DNA of 64,000 nucleotides, from positions 1 to 64,000 of the forward strand of contig JAHGAU010000027.1 of NCBI GenBank assembly GCA_019925105.1, read 5' to 3'. The notes beneath the pieces were generated by a model, which was given only the letters and a program-made list of their open reading frames with translations, was not told where the DNA came from and did no database searches. Below, in pieces: positions 48,716 to 61,487 of the stretch. Position numbers and translations under genes: made by a program. The DNA comes from Niebla homalea (taxonomy: Eukaryota > Ascomycota > Lecanoromycetes > Lecanorales > Ramalinaceae). Within the stretch, counting starts at the first letter, position 1, and every line of letters starts with the position of its first letter.

Positions 48716-51700
48716 TAATTAATTAATTAATTAATTGATTTATATTACGGGTCTAGTTAAATTAATTCCGGCGTTTTTTAATACGCGGCCTTTTAACCTT
48801 ATTAATAACCGTAAAAACATAATATTTATAACGTTAAGGTAAAAACCGGCGTTTATTAAGTCTCCACCTTCTATCCTTTAAGGTAAAGGATATTAACAGC
48901 CGTTTAAAGAATAATAATCTATTTATATATTTCTTATATTTTAATTCCCTTAAGAAAATCCGTAATATTACGACCGTATCTTTATAAAGGCTATCCTTAA
49001 GCTCGTTATTCTTCCGCTTTTTTATATATTTATATTACCTTAATCTTATATAATACCTTTAAATATCCTTATTAATACTTATACGCTTAATATATACCTT
49101 TTTTATATTATTATTATTATTAACTCCTTTAAAGACTTTTAATAAATATTTATTATTATATTTTTACGGTTATAGAAAATACTTTTTGGTTTATATAATT
49201 AATATAGCCGGTTTCCGTTCTTCTTTTTCTTTTTTAACCGGTAACGGGCCTTCTTTATAAGGTTTTTAATAATTTCGTTTATTTCTATAATAAAATTAAA
49301 TTATAATAATAGTTTAATAAATATTATAAATTTAATAGCTATCTGGATATTTTGCTTTATAAATAATATTTAATAGTAATTATAAATATTAACTTTTACG
49401 ATAAATTTTAATTTAACCTTTATAAATAAAAAATAAAAAATAAAAATATATATAATATTTTATTTCTTTTATCCATATTTATATCCGGCGTTTATCCGAC
49501 TTCCGGTATATATAATAAATAGGAAGTAAATTAAACCGTTTTTATTTATCCGGAGTTAAATTATTAATACGTTATTATTTTTCCTCATAATATTATAATA
49601 ATAAAAATACTTATTAATAATCTTTTTATTATTAAAAACTAAATAATAATAACCTTAAAATATAAAGTCTTTATATTTCCGTTAGCGTTTAATTTATTTT
49701 ATTATAGCCTATAAAATAATCGTTATAATTTTCGCTCTTTAAATCCCTTTAATCTCGGTTTCTTTTACGCTTAACGGGAATTTATACTTATTTAAGCTAA
49801 CTTCCGGAATACCGGTAAGGTTAACCTTTTTTTTAATTTATTTTTATTTTATCTTAATAAAAAAGGAAATAAATATCTTTAAATTTCCTTTACTCTTTTT
49901 AACTTTAAGCTTATTAAGATTCTAACGGATCCACCCGTTTCTTATTATTATAGTTAAATATATATATTTTTTTAATTTTATTTAAATAACTATTTAATTT
50001 AATAAGACCTCGATCGGCGGTATAAAGACCTTAAATTTTAATACCGGGATAAAGGTTATTTTATAGGTATTATTAATTATTCTTAAATATTAATTCTGGA
50101 TTTTTTATAATATTTAAATAAACTCTTTCTTATATCCCGGAATACTTTTAAGTATATATTAAATAGCCGTAATATATGTTATAGCTAATTTTATTATAGT
50201 TTAATAAATAATCCGGGCCTTTTATAACGTAATTCCTTATATTAATACGGCGAGATAAATAAGGTTTTTTTCCTATAAAGTTAATTTTTTTTAAATTTTT
50301 CTTATATAATCTTTTTAATTAAGTTTCTTATTTACTTAAAGGTTAAAGACTTTAATATTAATATCCGGCTTTACTATAATTTTATTTAAGTTTATTATAA
50401 TTATTATATTATATAGTTTTAAACTCTTAATTATATAAATAAGTTTATACTTATATAATACGAATTAAACCTTATAAGTTTCTATTTATTAAAAGTAAAC
50501 TTTATAAATTTATTTTAATTCTAAATAATTTATACGTATAAAAGTATAATAAATTAAAAAATAAATATTATTAATAAAGTTTTTAACTTAAACCTTTTAT
50601 TTTAACTTAATTAACATTTTAATTAATAAATCGTTAAAGAATAAAAATAATATAAAAAAAATAAGTAATCTTTAAGGAATCCTTATTATAACGGGCTTTA
50701 TTAAGCTTATTTTTTATCCTAGGTTAATTAATATAACTTAATTACTTAAGAAACTTTTTATTTATTTAATTAAGAAAAATAATATTCCTTTTTTTCTTTA
50801 AGTTATATAATAATCTTTAATAATTTACCTTATTAAAGGTATTTATAATATTAAGAGAAAAAAAACTTATAATATACTTTTTCTTATAATTTTATATTAT
50901 ATATATATTATTAATTAATCCTTTAAAGGTTATTTTTATTAACCGATTTCTTTTTATTCTTATTTATTAATTAGGGAGAAATCCGTAATTCTTTATATAA
51001 TCGTTAAGGATCCTTATTATTACCGTTTTTAAGGTTTTTTTTAATATATATAAGAATATAATAAGTTTATAAAACTTTACTTTAAAGTAATCCGGCTTAA
51101 TAAATTTCTTAAGGATAATTGTTTTTATTTCTTTAAACTTACGTAAATAATAACCGACGTTAAAATATACTTAAAAAAGGTAAATAAAAACCTTTTTAAA
51201 TAATAAAATTATTATTATTAAGAATTTATTAAGAATTTTATTCAATTTTAAGGCTTTATTTTTCTTTAATTTATTAATTGCTTTAATTATTATGTTTTAT
51301 ATTATTACTTTATTTATTAATATGGGGTTAAGGTATATAATGCCGTTAATATCGTTTAAATTAATTTTTAGCGGAAAAAGGAAAAATATTCTTTTAAGGG
51401 CTTTAATTTTACCGTTAAAGGTATTAATTAATATATTATTAAGTTTCTTAAGGGGCAAGAATTTAAGGATAAGCTTTAATTTTTTACTTTATTCTTTATT
51501 ATATTTTATTAACTTTTAAATATTATAAAATAAGATTATTAAGTTATATATTATAGACTGAAAGTATATTTACTTAGTTTTCTTAATAATCCTCTCCTTT
51601 TCCTTTTAAATAATCCTTAATTAATTAAGTATCTCCTGGTTTTTATACTTAAAAGTTTATTTAATTAGCTTTTTCGTTTTTATAATTACGGTTATATACC

Positions 51701-54554
51701 TTTTATTTTAATAAATTTTAACTTTTTAAAAGGATTTTATTATTAAGATAATCTTATTAATTATTTTATTTAATACTTTTATTACTTATTTTATAAAAAA
51801 GTTAATCCGGTCTTTATTATTTAATTAAGGGAGGTCCGTAAATTATATTATTATCTCCTTTACTTTTATATAAACTTTTATTTCCTGAATTATTTTTTAC
51901 GTTTTCTTTACCGGTAATAATATAATCGTATTAATAATTTAATCCAGGGTTATTTATATTAATATATAATCCGAATTATATTTTAAGTTTTTTTATAATT
52001 TATATATTATAACCGTACCGGTAATCCCTTCCGTATTAAAGGCTAGATTAATCGTTATTTTAAACTTATAACTTTCTTACGTAATAATTTTTTATAATAT
52101 TAATAATAAGAAATTAACTTAAGTAATAATTATTAATAGGTTATTTAATTTAACGTAATTTATCGTATACCCTTTTTTATTCTATATATAATAATATAAG
52201 TTAAAGTCTTTAAGTAATATATATTTACTTAAAGTAATTAAGATCTTTTTAAGTAATAGTATTATAAAAGGTTTTTCTTTATTAATTGGCGGCGGGTTAT
52301 ATACGTTATAAATATTAAAATCGCCCTTTAAGTTTTTTTTTTTTATAATATAAAATATATAAAGGTTTCTATTATAATAAATAATATCTTAATTATTTAC
52401 GTTAAACCGCTTATTTATAAAGAAGTATATTCTGGTTATTTTATCCCTTTTAAAGGTTAAATAAAACCTTTTTTCCGGATTAATAAATAAATATATATAT
52501 AAATTATACGGTAATTCCTATATTATTATAACGTTAATATTTTTAATTTCTTTAAACTTAAATATTAATATTACGGCTTTAATTTTTTTACCGTAAACGT
52601 TATATTATATTATTCTTAAAAACGTTAATATATTATATATTAACCTTTATAAAAACTTTTTCTTTTATATCCGTTTAAGTTATAAACTTTTTATTGAAGT
52701 TAAGCGTTTTTTAACTTAATACCTTCTTAATTATTATTAAAGATATAGGACGGTTAACCCTTAAAGTCGGGATTATAAAAAGTTTTCTTTTTTTTATTAT
52801 TATTTATTTTTTATTATTTAATTAATTAAACTTACATTTTAAGGTTATTTTTAATTAATTTATTAAATTAATCTTATATATATTATACCGTTAAACTTTT
52901 ATGGTTATCCGGGTTTCCTTACGTTTAATCTCTTTAACTTTTATTATATATTTAAAATCCTATATTGGGTATCCTTTTTTATTATATATAACGTATTTAA
53001 ATATATCTTTTATAAGTCTTTTAATTATTAACTTTATATACTTATAAGTATTATAATCCTTAATATAAATTATATATTTTATAATATTAAAGTATTTTAT
53101 AATAATATATTTATAGCCTTAATATTTAAAATATTAATAAATATTAACCGTTTTATTTTATAATTAAATTATCTTAAAAAATCTTTTTTAATAATCCCTT
53201 TATTTAAGACGTTATTATATATTTTTATTAATATTATACTTAATATAACGGTAGAGTATTTCTTTATATATCTTAAAGAGTTAAATCTTTTTATTACCGG
53301 CGGAAGCTTATAATTAACGATTTTAAGCTTTAAGTAAAGAATTATATTCTTTTTTTTTATATTCTTTAACGTAATTTCTTTTTTAATTTGCTTAAAACGT
53401 AATAAGTATATTTTATTTATTATAACGGTAAATAATTACCTTAAAACCTTAATTAATTTATACTTTCCTTTATTAATTTAAGCCTTAAACTTCTTTAAGT
53501 TTTTATTCGTTTTTAAAGATATTATATTAAAAAGGATATTTTTATTTTATAGTTTACGTACCGTAATAATCTATTTTATTAATAATTCCGTTATTATTTT
53601 AAAAGCTTTTATTAATTATAATAAGTTTATTTTTATCGTTATATTCCTTTTTTCGTTATTAAATAGGCAGATTATTATTATTTTTACCTTTTTTAATACG
53701 GCCGCTTTTTCCTACGTTATCCCCTTATTCTTTACCGCGGGTACCCCCTTTATTACTTTTATCGCTTAACTCTTTTTTATTTAAGGGGCCGCCGTTTTTA
53801 TACCTTTACTTTATATACTTAATTTTAGGCCGCCGTCTTTATTTTTTATTAACGCCCTCGTTATTACCCTTAAAGAGCCCTATAACCGCTCCGTTTCTTT
53901 TAATTTTACCCCTATTTTTATATAAAAGTTCCTTACGTTTTTTAACTTAATTTATAATATCGGTTAGGTTTTTAACGTAATATCCTTTTATTCTATTATA
54001 AAGAGTCCTTTTAAGGTTTTTACCGCTTCCTTTACCGCCCTTTTACCCTTACATATTAAGCGGTATATTATCTCCGCCTTTTATTTTTAATTCCTTAAGG
54101 TCTTATCCTCCTTTTTAACTTTATTTCCTTTTTATATATCCTTAACGGTACTTTTACCGCGGTCTTCCTGCCTTTTCCCCCCGCCCGTACCCCTCGTCGT
54201 TAATATTATACCGGCCTTTTTACCCCCTTATTTACCTATTATTTCCGCATTATTATTATACGTTTTATACGCTTTAATATGCGTATTTTATTAACCTTAA
54301 TTCTTTTATTTATTTTAAGCGTTATTTAACTTATTATTATTATATTACCCGTATATATTATCGCCGTTTCTATTAATATAAGTTACTTACCCGTTTACCA
54401 CCTTATTCTTAACTATTACGTTACTTCCACTTATCGTACTTAATATACTTCTCTTATTATTATTAAAGTTATACGTATATGTATCGTTTTGAACCTTTAA
54501 GGTCTTTTTATTCGTCGTTATTTCCTTTTATAGAAAAAAATTCCTTTCTTATTT
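48716..54554 (-). mobile_element. Full-length LINE, minus strand, inserted in copy B (copy A)
   Basis: About 5.84 kb. The 3' end is at the left with a tail of AATT repeats (48,716-48,740) and the family 3' sequence GGCGTTTTTTAATACGCGG near 48,770. The 5' end at the right has the inverted family start (TTCGTCGTTATTTCC near 54,511). It is the inverse of the 18-24 kb copy along its length, with the mutated FVDD box near 50,580. The exact 14-bp duplication TTAAAGTTAAATAT flanks it at 48,702 and 54,555. A plus-strand open frame at 51,292-51,519 is antisense and not a gene. It is RIP-inactivated. Confidence 0.85.
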
Positions 54555-54568
54555 TTAAAGTTAAATAT

Positions 54569-55884
54569 ATAAAGCGAAAATATAAAAGCGGCGGCCCTTT
54601 AAATAAAAAAGAATTAAGCGATAAAAATAATAAAAAAGGTATTTACGGTAGAAAATAAAGGAATAACGGAAAAGAAAATAGTCGTATTAAAAAAAACGAA
54701 AATAATAATTATTTATTTATTTAATAATAAAGAAAAAAAACGTAACGGTAAAAATAAACCCGTTATAATTAATAAAGGCTTTTAAAATAATAACGAAATT
54801 ATTAATAGAATAAATTATTACGATACGTAAATTATAAAATAAGGATATCCTTCTTAATATAACGTCTTTAAAAATGAAAGAAAACTTAAAGAGATTTAAG
54901 GCTTAAATTAATAAAAGAAAATATAAATTAATTAAAATTTTAAGGTAATTATTTACCGTTATAATAAATAAAATATATATTTATTACGTTTTAAGGAAAC
55001 CGAGAAAAAAATTACGTTAAAGAATATAAAAAGAAAGAATATAGTTTTTTATTTAAAGCTTAAGATTATTAATTATAAACTTTTATTAATAATAAAGAAA
55101 ACTAACTTTTTAAAACGTATAAAGAAATATTTTATTATTATATTAAACGTAACGTTAATAAAAATATATAATAACGTTTTAAATAAAAGGATTATTAAAA
55201 AGGGATTTCTTAAGATAATTTAATTATAGGATAAAACGGTTAATATTTATTAATATTTTAAGTATTAAGGTTATAAATATATTATTATAAAATATTTTAA
55301 TATTATAAAATATATAATTTATATTAAAAATTATAATACCTATAAATATATAAAGTTAATAATTAAAAAACTTATAAAAAATACGTTTAAATATATTGTA
55401 TATAATACGGAAGGATACCTAATATAGGATTTTAAGTATATAATAAAAATTAAAGAGATTAAATATAAGAAAACCCGGATAACCGTAAAAATCTAACGGT
55501 ATAACGCGTATAAAACTGGTTTAATAAATTAATTAAAAATAGCCTTAAAATATAAATTTAATTAATTAAATAATAAAAAATAAATAATAATAAAAAAAAA
55601 AGCTTTTTATAATCCCGATTTTAAGGGTTAACCGTTTTATGTCTTTAATAATAGCCGGGAAAGTATTAAAATAGAAAACGTTCGGCTTTAATAAGAAGTT
55701 TATAATTTAAACGGATATAAAAGAAAGAGCCTTTATAAAGGTTAATATATAATATATTAACGTTTTTAAGAATAATATAATATAACGTCCGTAATAAAAA
55801 AAATTAAAATAATAATATTAATATTTAAATCTAAAAAAGTTAAGGATATTAACATTATAATAATATAGGAATTATTATATAACC
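54569..55884 (+). mobile_element. LINE copy B, second piece (ORF1 end)
   Basis: This continues the alignment of copy B (18.75-20.07 kb of the reference copy), including the block AATAGAATAAATTATTACG near 54,800 that matches 19,000. It ends at the duplicated TAACC where the copia element is inserted, and resumes at 61,488. Confidence 0.8.
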
Positions 55885-56105
55885 TATTAAACGTAAAGAC
55901 GCATAAAAGTAAATAATATATATATATATTGCATATAATCTATCTAGGAAGTATAGCGTTATTTATATAAAATAATTAAGTAATATAAGATATACGGTCA
56001 GGTAATAATATCTATATACATTATAATAGTATCTTAATACCGTTGTATAACGGCTTAATAATACTTTATATAATATTATTATTATATTTATTATTTAAGC
56101 TAATA
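55885..56105 (-). repeat. 3' LTR of the copia element (heavily RIP-mutated)
   Basis: 221 bp, starting TATTAAACG and ending AAGCTAATA, from presumed TGTTA...TAACA. It matches the right LTR but has lost nearly all CA/TG. Confidence 0.9.
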
Positions 56106-59100
56106 TACCCTTTTAAGATTATAATATTATTACGATAATAATATAGATCCTAGATATCCTTATTATAATTACCTTTTAATTGTTAATATACCGTAATTAT
56201 TATAGGTAAAAAATATATCTTAAATTTAAAGTTAAAAAATTAAAAAGCTAAGAAAAATCGGAAAAAAAATCAATAACCTTAAGAGTAATAATAATAATAA
56301 AACCTTTATATTTTAAGCTATTCCGGAGCTCTATATATACTTAATTAAGCTTTAAGTATTAACTTAAGTGATTTTATTAAATAATTATTATTAAATATAC
56401 GCCGAGAAAAGTTAAAATTAATAAAATCGTGAAAATGAATAAACCCGGAAAGATTATTATATACCCAATTTATAGTCGTAAATTTTTAAGAGCTAAATCT
56501 ATTAAAAATAACGTTTCCGGGGTTTTATTAAGTTATATTATAATACGGGGTTTTAAGCTTTATTGTCTTTAAAATTTGAAAGTCTTATAAATTCTTTATG
56601 TTTTTATAATAATAAGGCTTTTATAAAACCGTCCGTTAATATTTTTATTATAAATATATACTTAATATTAATCGTTTTTTTTTAATATTCTTATCGTAAT
56701 TAATAATAATATATATTTATATAACGGAGTTTTATAATAAATTAAGAGTTTATCCTTTGAATTATACGGATTATTTAAGTATTATTATATTCGATTTTTA
56801 ATAAATAAAATAAATCCAATATAATTAATTTAAAGAAATAATTCTATTATATTAGTTTTTTTATTATAAAAGTAAGGCTGAAAAGCTTAACTTTAATAAA
56901 GCTTATTATTACCGTCTTTTATTTTATTGCTTTTTAATTAATTAAGCTTTTAAAGAACTTAAAAATATAATTTTATAAGTTATATTATATTTTAAGATTA
57001 TTAATAAATAACGTATTTAAGGATACCATAAAAACGGTATACGGATTAATGATTTTTTTATTATATATAATAATATAATACTTAATATATATAAGGTATT
57101 ATAATACTTTTATAATTACTTTTAAATATTATTTTAACGGATTTATAAGGAACTTAAATAATTTAAATATTAAGTACGTAATATCCGTCCTTATAATAAT
57201 AACCGTAAAGTTAATAAAGCCGATAAATTATTAATATATATAAATTTTTTAAGGTAAGGTTTACCCGGTATTTTTAATAAAAAATTTAATATTCCGTAAA
57301 AGTACTTTAAGAATATAATTTATTATAATATTAAATTTTATTGTAAGCTTATTAATATAGCTATCTTAATATAAACGGATTTCTTAACTTAATTAATATT
57401 ATATTATTTTTATATTTAAGAATTACTTTATTTTACTTAAGTTTCTTATTTTATAAACCTTAAAGAATTTACTTTAAAAGTTATTTATTTTTTAATTATA
57501 CTTATAATCGTAAATAATAACGATATTATCCATAAAGAAAAAGATTATTATATAATTATTAATAAAGAGATATTCGATTTCTGGGACTTATTTTAAACTT
57601 AAATCCGTTAAGGTTTTTAAGAGATTTTTAAATTATAAAGCCGGTAATTATTTAAGTTTATATAGAGTTTAAAGTAAAAAAAAAAAATTTTTATTCCTAT
57701 ACTTTTTTAATATTTTAATATATATAAATTCGTTTATTTTATTATTAATAAACGTATTAATAACGTCCTATTATTTTATATTTAAATTAAATACGGTTAT
57801 TATAATTATAAATACCTTAAAAACCTTAATTACCAGGGTAACGGCAAATATATCTTAATCGGTTTTTTATAAATTACCCCTTATATAAAGTTTCGCTTTA
57901 TACTTAATAAAATACTTTTTATTATTAAATTTATATTTAAATATTTAAATAATAAATATTAATATTTTATCCGCTTTTTTAATATACTTAAATAAAACCT
58001 TTTCTTATATACCCTTCTTTTTAAGAGCTTTAAGCTTTACTTCAATTATTAACTTAAAACCCGTAACGTATAGGTATTTAAGTATATAACGATAATATTT
58101 TAACTTAATAAATAGGGTATCACGGTAAAGTATACTTACTTTTAATAAAAGAAAGATAACTTTTTATCCTTCTTATATAGCTTATAGGATAATAGAAACG
58201 TAATAAAGGCTATATAATATAATAACTTTAATTTATTTATAGTTAAAGTAAAAGCTATAATATAGCTCGTTTTCTTTATACCTTTTATAACTTTTTTTCC
58301 TTTAATAATATTGCTTATATTAAAGTCGGATTTATTATTATCTTTCTTTTTCTATTTTAAAGCTAATAGAGTTAATAAAGCTGGTAAAACTAATGGTAGA
58401 TCTAGTGGTAAAGTTAATAATCCATTACCGTTACCGTTACCGTCACCATTTCCTTTATTTCCTCCGTCGTTATCCTTAAATATCGTATCGTAATTTATTA
58501 ATATTAAAGTTAATAAGGATGGATAATCCTTTTATTATTCTTTTTCTTTTCCCTTTTATATAGGGTTAATAATATTATTTATAAATTCCTCCTTTTCTTT
58601 ATTATTTAATAATAACTTAATAATAATATAAAATATATCTATTTCTGGGATATTAATTAAATAAAGGAATAATTTTTTTTTAAATTAAGTTAAGTTAATC
58701 TTATCGGCTTTATAGAACTTATTTTTTTTAAAGAAAACGTCCCTTATATAAATTATTTTCTTTTAATTAAATATTTATATATTATAAATATTAATATTAT
58801 TATAATTAATAAGGAAATTAATATATATTCTTATTATTAATTTCTTTTTTTTAAGGATTAATTTATTAAGTAAATAGGCTTTATAGCCGTATTATTTAAG
58901 ATATTAAAAGTTTAACTTTAAGCCGGTAACCTTCTTAAATAATATAATTTATAAATATTTTCTTATTAATATTTAATTTATAAGAAAACCGGCCGTTTAT
59001 ACGATTTATAACTATAGGAACTAAGGAAGTTTTATTTATAACCTTATAATTTTTACTTTTATAATTAATAAACCACCTTTTCATTCTAAATAACCGTTTT

Positions 59101-61261
59101 ATACGGCGGTATATAATATTAATAACTTAAAAATAATATTAAGCTTATTAATAAAATTATTAAATTTAAATCCCAAGGATTTTTCTCCCTTTAATTAAAT
59201 AAAGGTTATATTATAATAATATTATATTTTAATCGTTTTAATAGTTTTTTATAGGATATCTATTACTTTAGATTTATATTTATAAATATATATTATTTAG
59301 AAATTATATTTAAAGTAAACGATATATAATATTTATTAATCTTAATTTATCGTTATATTTATTTATATAAGGTTATAAATAATTTAAAAGAAAGGTTTTA
59401 TTAATATTTTTACTTTATATAAGGATTTCAATACGATCCGGTAAGCTTTTAATAAAATATAATTCTTATAATTATTTATATTTAAAACTTTAATATCGTT
59501 AATAATCTTTACCCCCTTAATTACTTATTAAAGGTACTATATTGCTTTATTAATAACGTATATAAGGAGCTGGTATTATTAACTTATAGTTTTTAATTTA
59601 ACGATAAGTTTACCGGTTATAAATATTATATTGAATTATTTAATATTATCTTTAAATACGTAATATTTATTAATCCTTTTAATTAGTATTCTTATTTATC
59701 TATTATTATAAAGGTAATAATATTCAGTATTAAAATAAATACCCTTATTTATAAGGATAATATTAAATATAACGTTAATTATAAAGTTAAATATATAAAT
59801 AACGTTATAAAGTATAATAAAGTTATTATTTTTGGGGGTATCGATATTTATCTCGATTTTTCAATAAGTAATAACTTTAAGATTATTATTATTAACGATA
59901 ATAATATCGTTCTTTCTATTTATTTCTTTAATAAACTGGTCTTTTATCGTTTTATTATAAATATAAAAGCTTAAGTTATAGTTTAAAATCTATAATAATT
60001 ATAATATATAAGACTCTTATCCTATATTAAATATATTAAAGTTATTATTATTATTTTAACCCAATATAAATAAACTATTTTATTTAAATTTAAAGTTTCT
60101 AAATTTCTTAAGAACTCAATTAATTCTTTTTTTTATCTTAATATCCTTAAGCTTATTATTTATTCGTTTTTTAAGTATAGGATTAAATTTAAAGTTAATA
60201 GGTCGACCAGGTTAATCTATACGTAAATAATTATACTTATTAAATTAGTATTTAATATTATAAAGGTATTTTTTTAACTTAGTGCTTTTACTTTTAAATA
60301 TAAACTTATTATCTTTCTTAATATTATCTTAATTTTTATTAATAATAAAAATTAAGTAAAACGGAATCAATTTCTTTATATTATTATACCGTATATAATT
60401 TTAAAATTACTCCTTGAAATTAATAAGAATTATTAAGAAGTCAATTAAGTTATTTATATTAAACTTATAAAGCTATATTAATATAAAAGTTTATTTCTTA
60501 ATTATATTAATAAAATTATAATATACCCGCTTTTTATTTAATACTTTAAAGATATTATTACTTTTAGCTTTTATTAATATTTAAGTATATTTATTAAGTT
60601 ATAATTTAACATTTTAATGAAAATTAAATCCCGTTATAATTTTATAGTATTCTTTCTTTATTATTAAAGAATAAACGGAATCTAAAGGTATAAGCTTAAT
60701 TTTAAGAATACGTAAATAGTTCCATAAATAACAATTTACGTCCTTAAGGTAAATAAAGTTCATTTTATTAATTATTAAATATATATAATTATTAATTTTA
60801 ATAAAAGATACGTATTACTCTTTTTATTCTTATAATTCTGGTTTTTATATTTATAAATTATTTTTATAGGCTATTAATACTTTTAAGTTAATAGCTTCGT
60901 CCGCTATAAAAACGGGTTATATTAATTTTAATAGTTTATTTAAGCTTATTAATTTTATTATAAGAATAGGATTAATAAGCTTTTAGACGTAATATCCAGT
61001 GGCCTTACCTTTAATAACGGTAAACTATAATTCCTAATCTTTTAAGGTAATAAACTTAATTTTATATAAGCTTATCTTAAAACTATAAAGGAATAATAAG
61101 TAATAAACTTATTATACTCTTTGGTTCCTTTTCTGTTTTTAATTTATATATGATATATTAACCTTAAGGACTTAATTTAAGCTTTTCTGGATAATTAATT
61201 ACGTTTTTAAATTAATTAATAAATAAGTAATTATAGTGGTATACGATACCGGGCTTATAAC

Positions 61262-61482
61262 TATTAAACGTAGGGACGTATAAGAGTGGATAATATATAT
61301 ATGTATTACATATAATCTATTTAAGAAGTATAGTACTATCTGCATAAAATACCTGGGTAATATAAGATATACGGTTAAATAATAATATCTATACGCGCTA
61401 TAATAGTATCTTGGCACCGTCGCATAACGGCTTAGTGACACTCCATGTAACACTACCACTATGCCTATTACCCAGGCTAACA
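61262..61482 (-). repeat. 5' LTR of the copia element (lightly mutated)
   Basis: 221 bp, starting TATTAAACGTAGGGACG and ending CCCAGGCTAACA. It keeps many CA/TG that are TA in the left LTR, for example GACACTCCATGTAACACTAC. The minus-strand open frame at 61,199-61,483 simply reflects this lighter mutation and is not a gene. Confidence 0.9.
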
Positions 61483-61487
61483 TAACC

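Larger units (their letters stand above)
55885..61482 (-). mobile_element. Ty1/copia retrotransposon, minus strand, with LTRs and TSD
   Basis: The element is 5,598 bp with 221-bp LTRs and the 5-bp target duplication TAACC at 55,880-55,884 and 61,483-61,487. On the minus strand, the reverse transcriptase has FFMDNIVIIYDYKYN near 57,510, a mutated YVDD box of the copia type, followed by traces of YKMRNL..VK.FLNIRI near 57,440, typical of copia. AAAAGGG next to the left LTR is polypurine-like on the minus strand, which makes the left LTR the 3' one. A Gly/Asn repeat linker is encoded near 58,420-58,480, upstream of reverse transcriptase, in DNA that escaped much of the RIP. Gag and integrase should lie at 58.5-61 kb but are too mutated for me to delimit. 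All frames are broken. Confidence 0.85.

Noticed and set aside
51292..51519. 75-codon plus-strand open frame with hydrophobic stretches
   Set aside because: It is antisense inside the minus-strand LINE; its hydrophobicity comes from AT-rich codons.
58311..58493. 60-codon plus-strand open frame with Pro/Leu repeats
   Set aside because: It is antisense to the copia Gly/Asn linker and explained by that repeat.
61199..61483. 94-codon minus-strand open frame
   Set aside because: It coincides with the lightly mutated right LTR of the copia element and does not exist in the left LTR.
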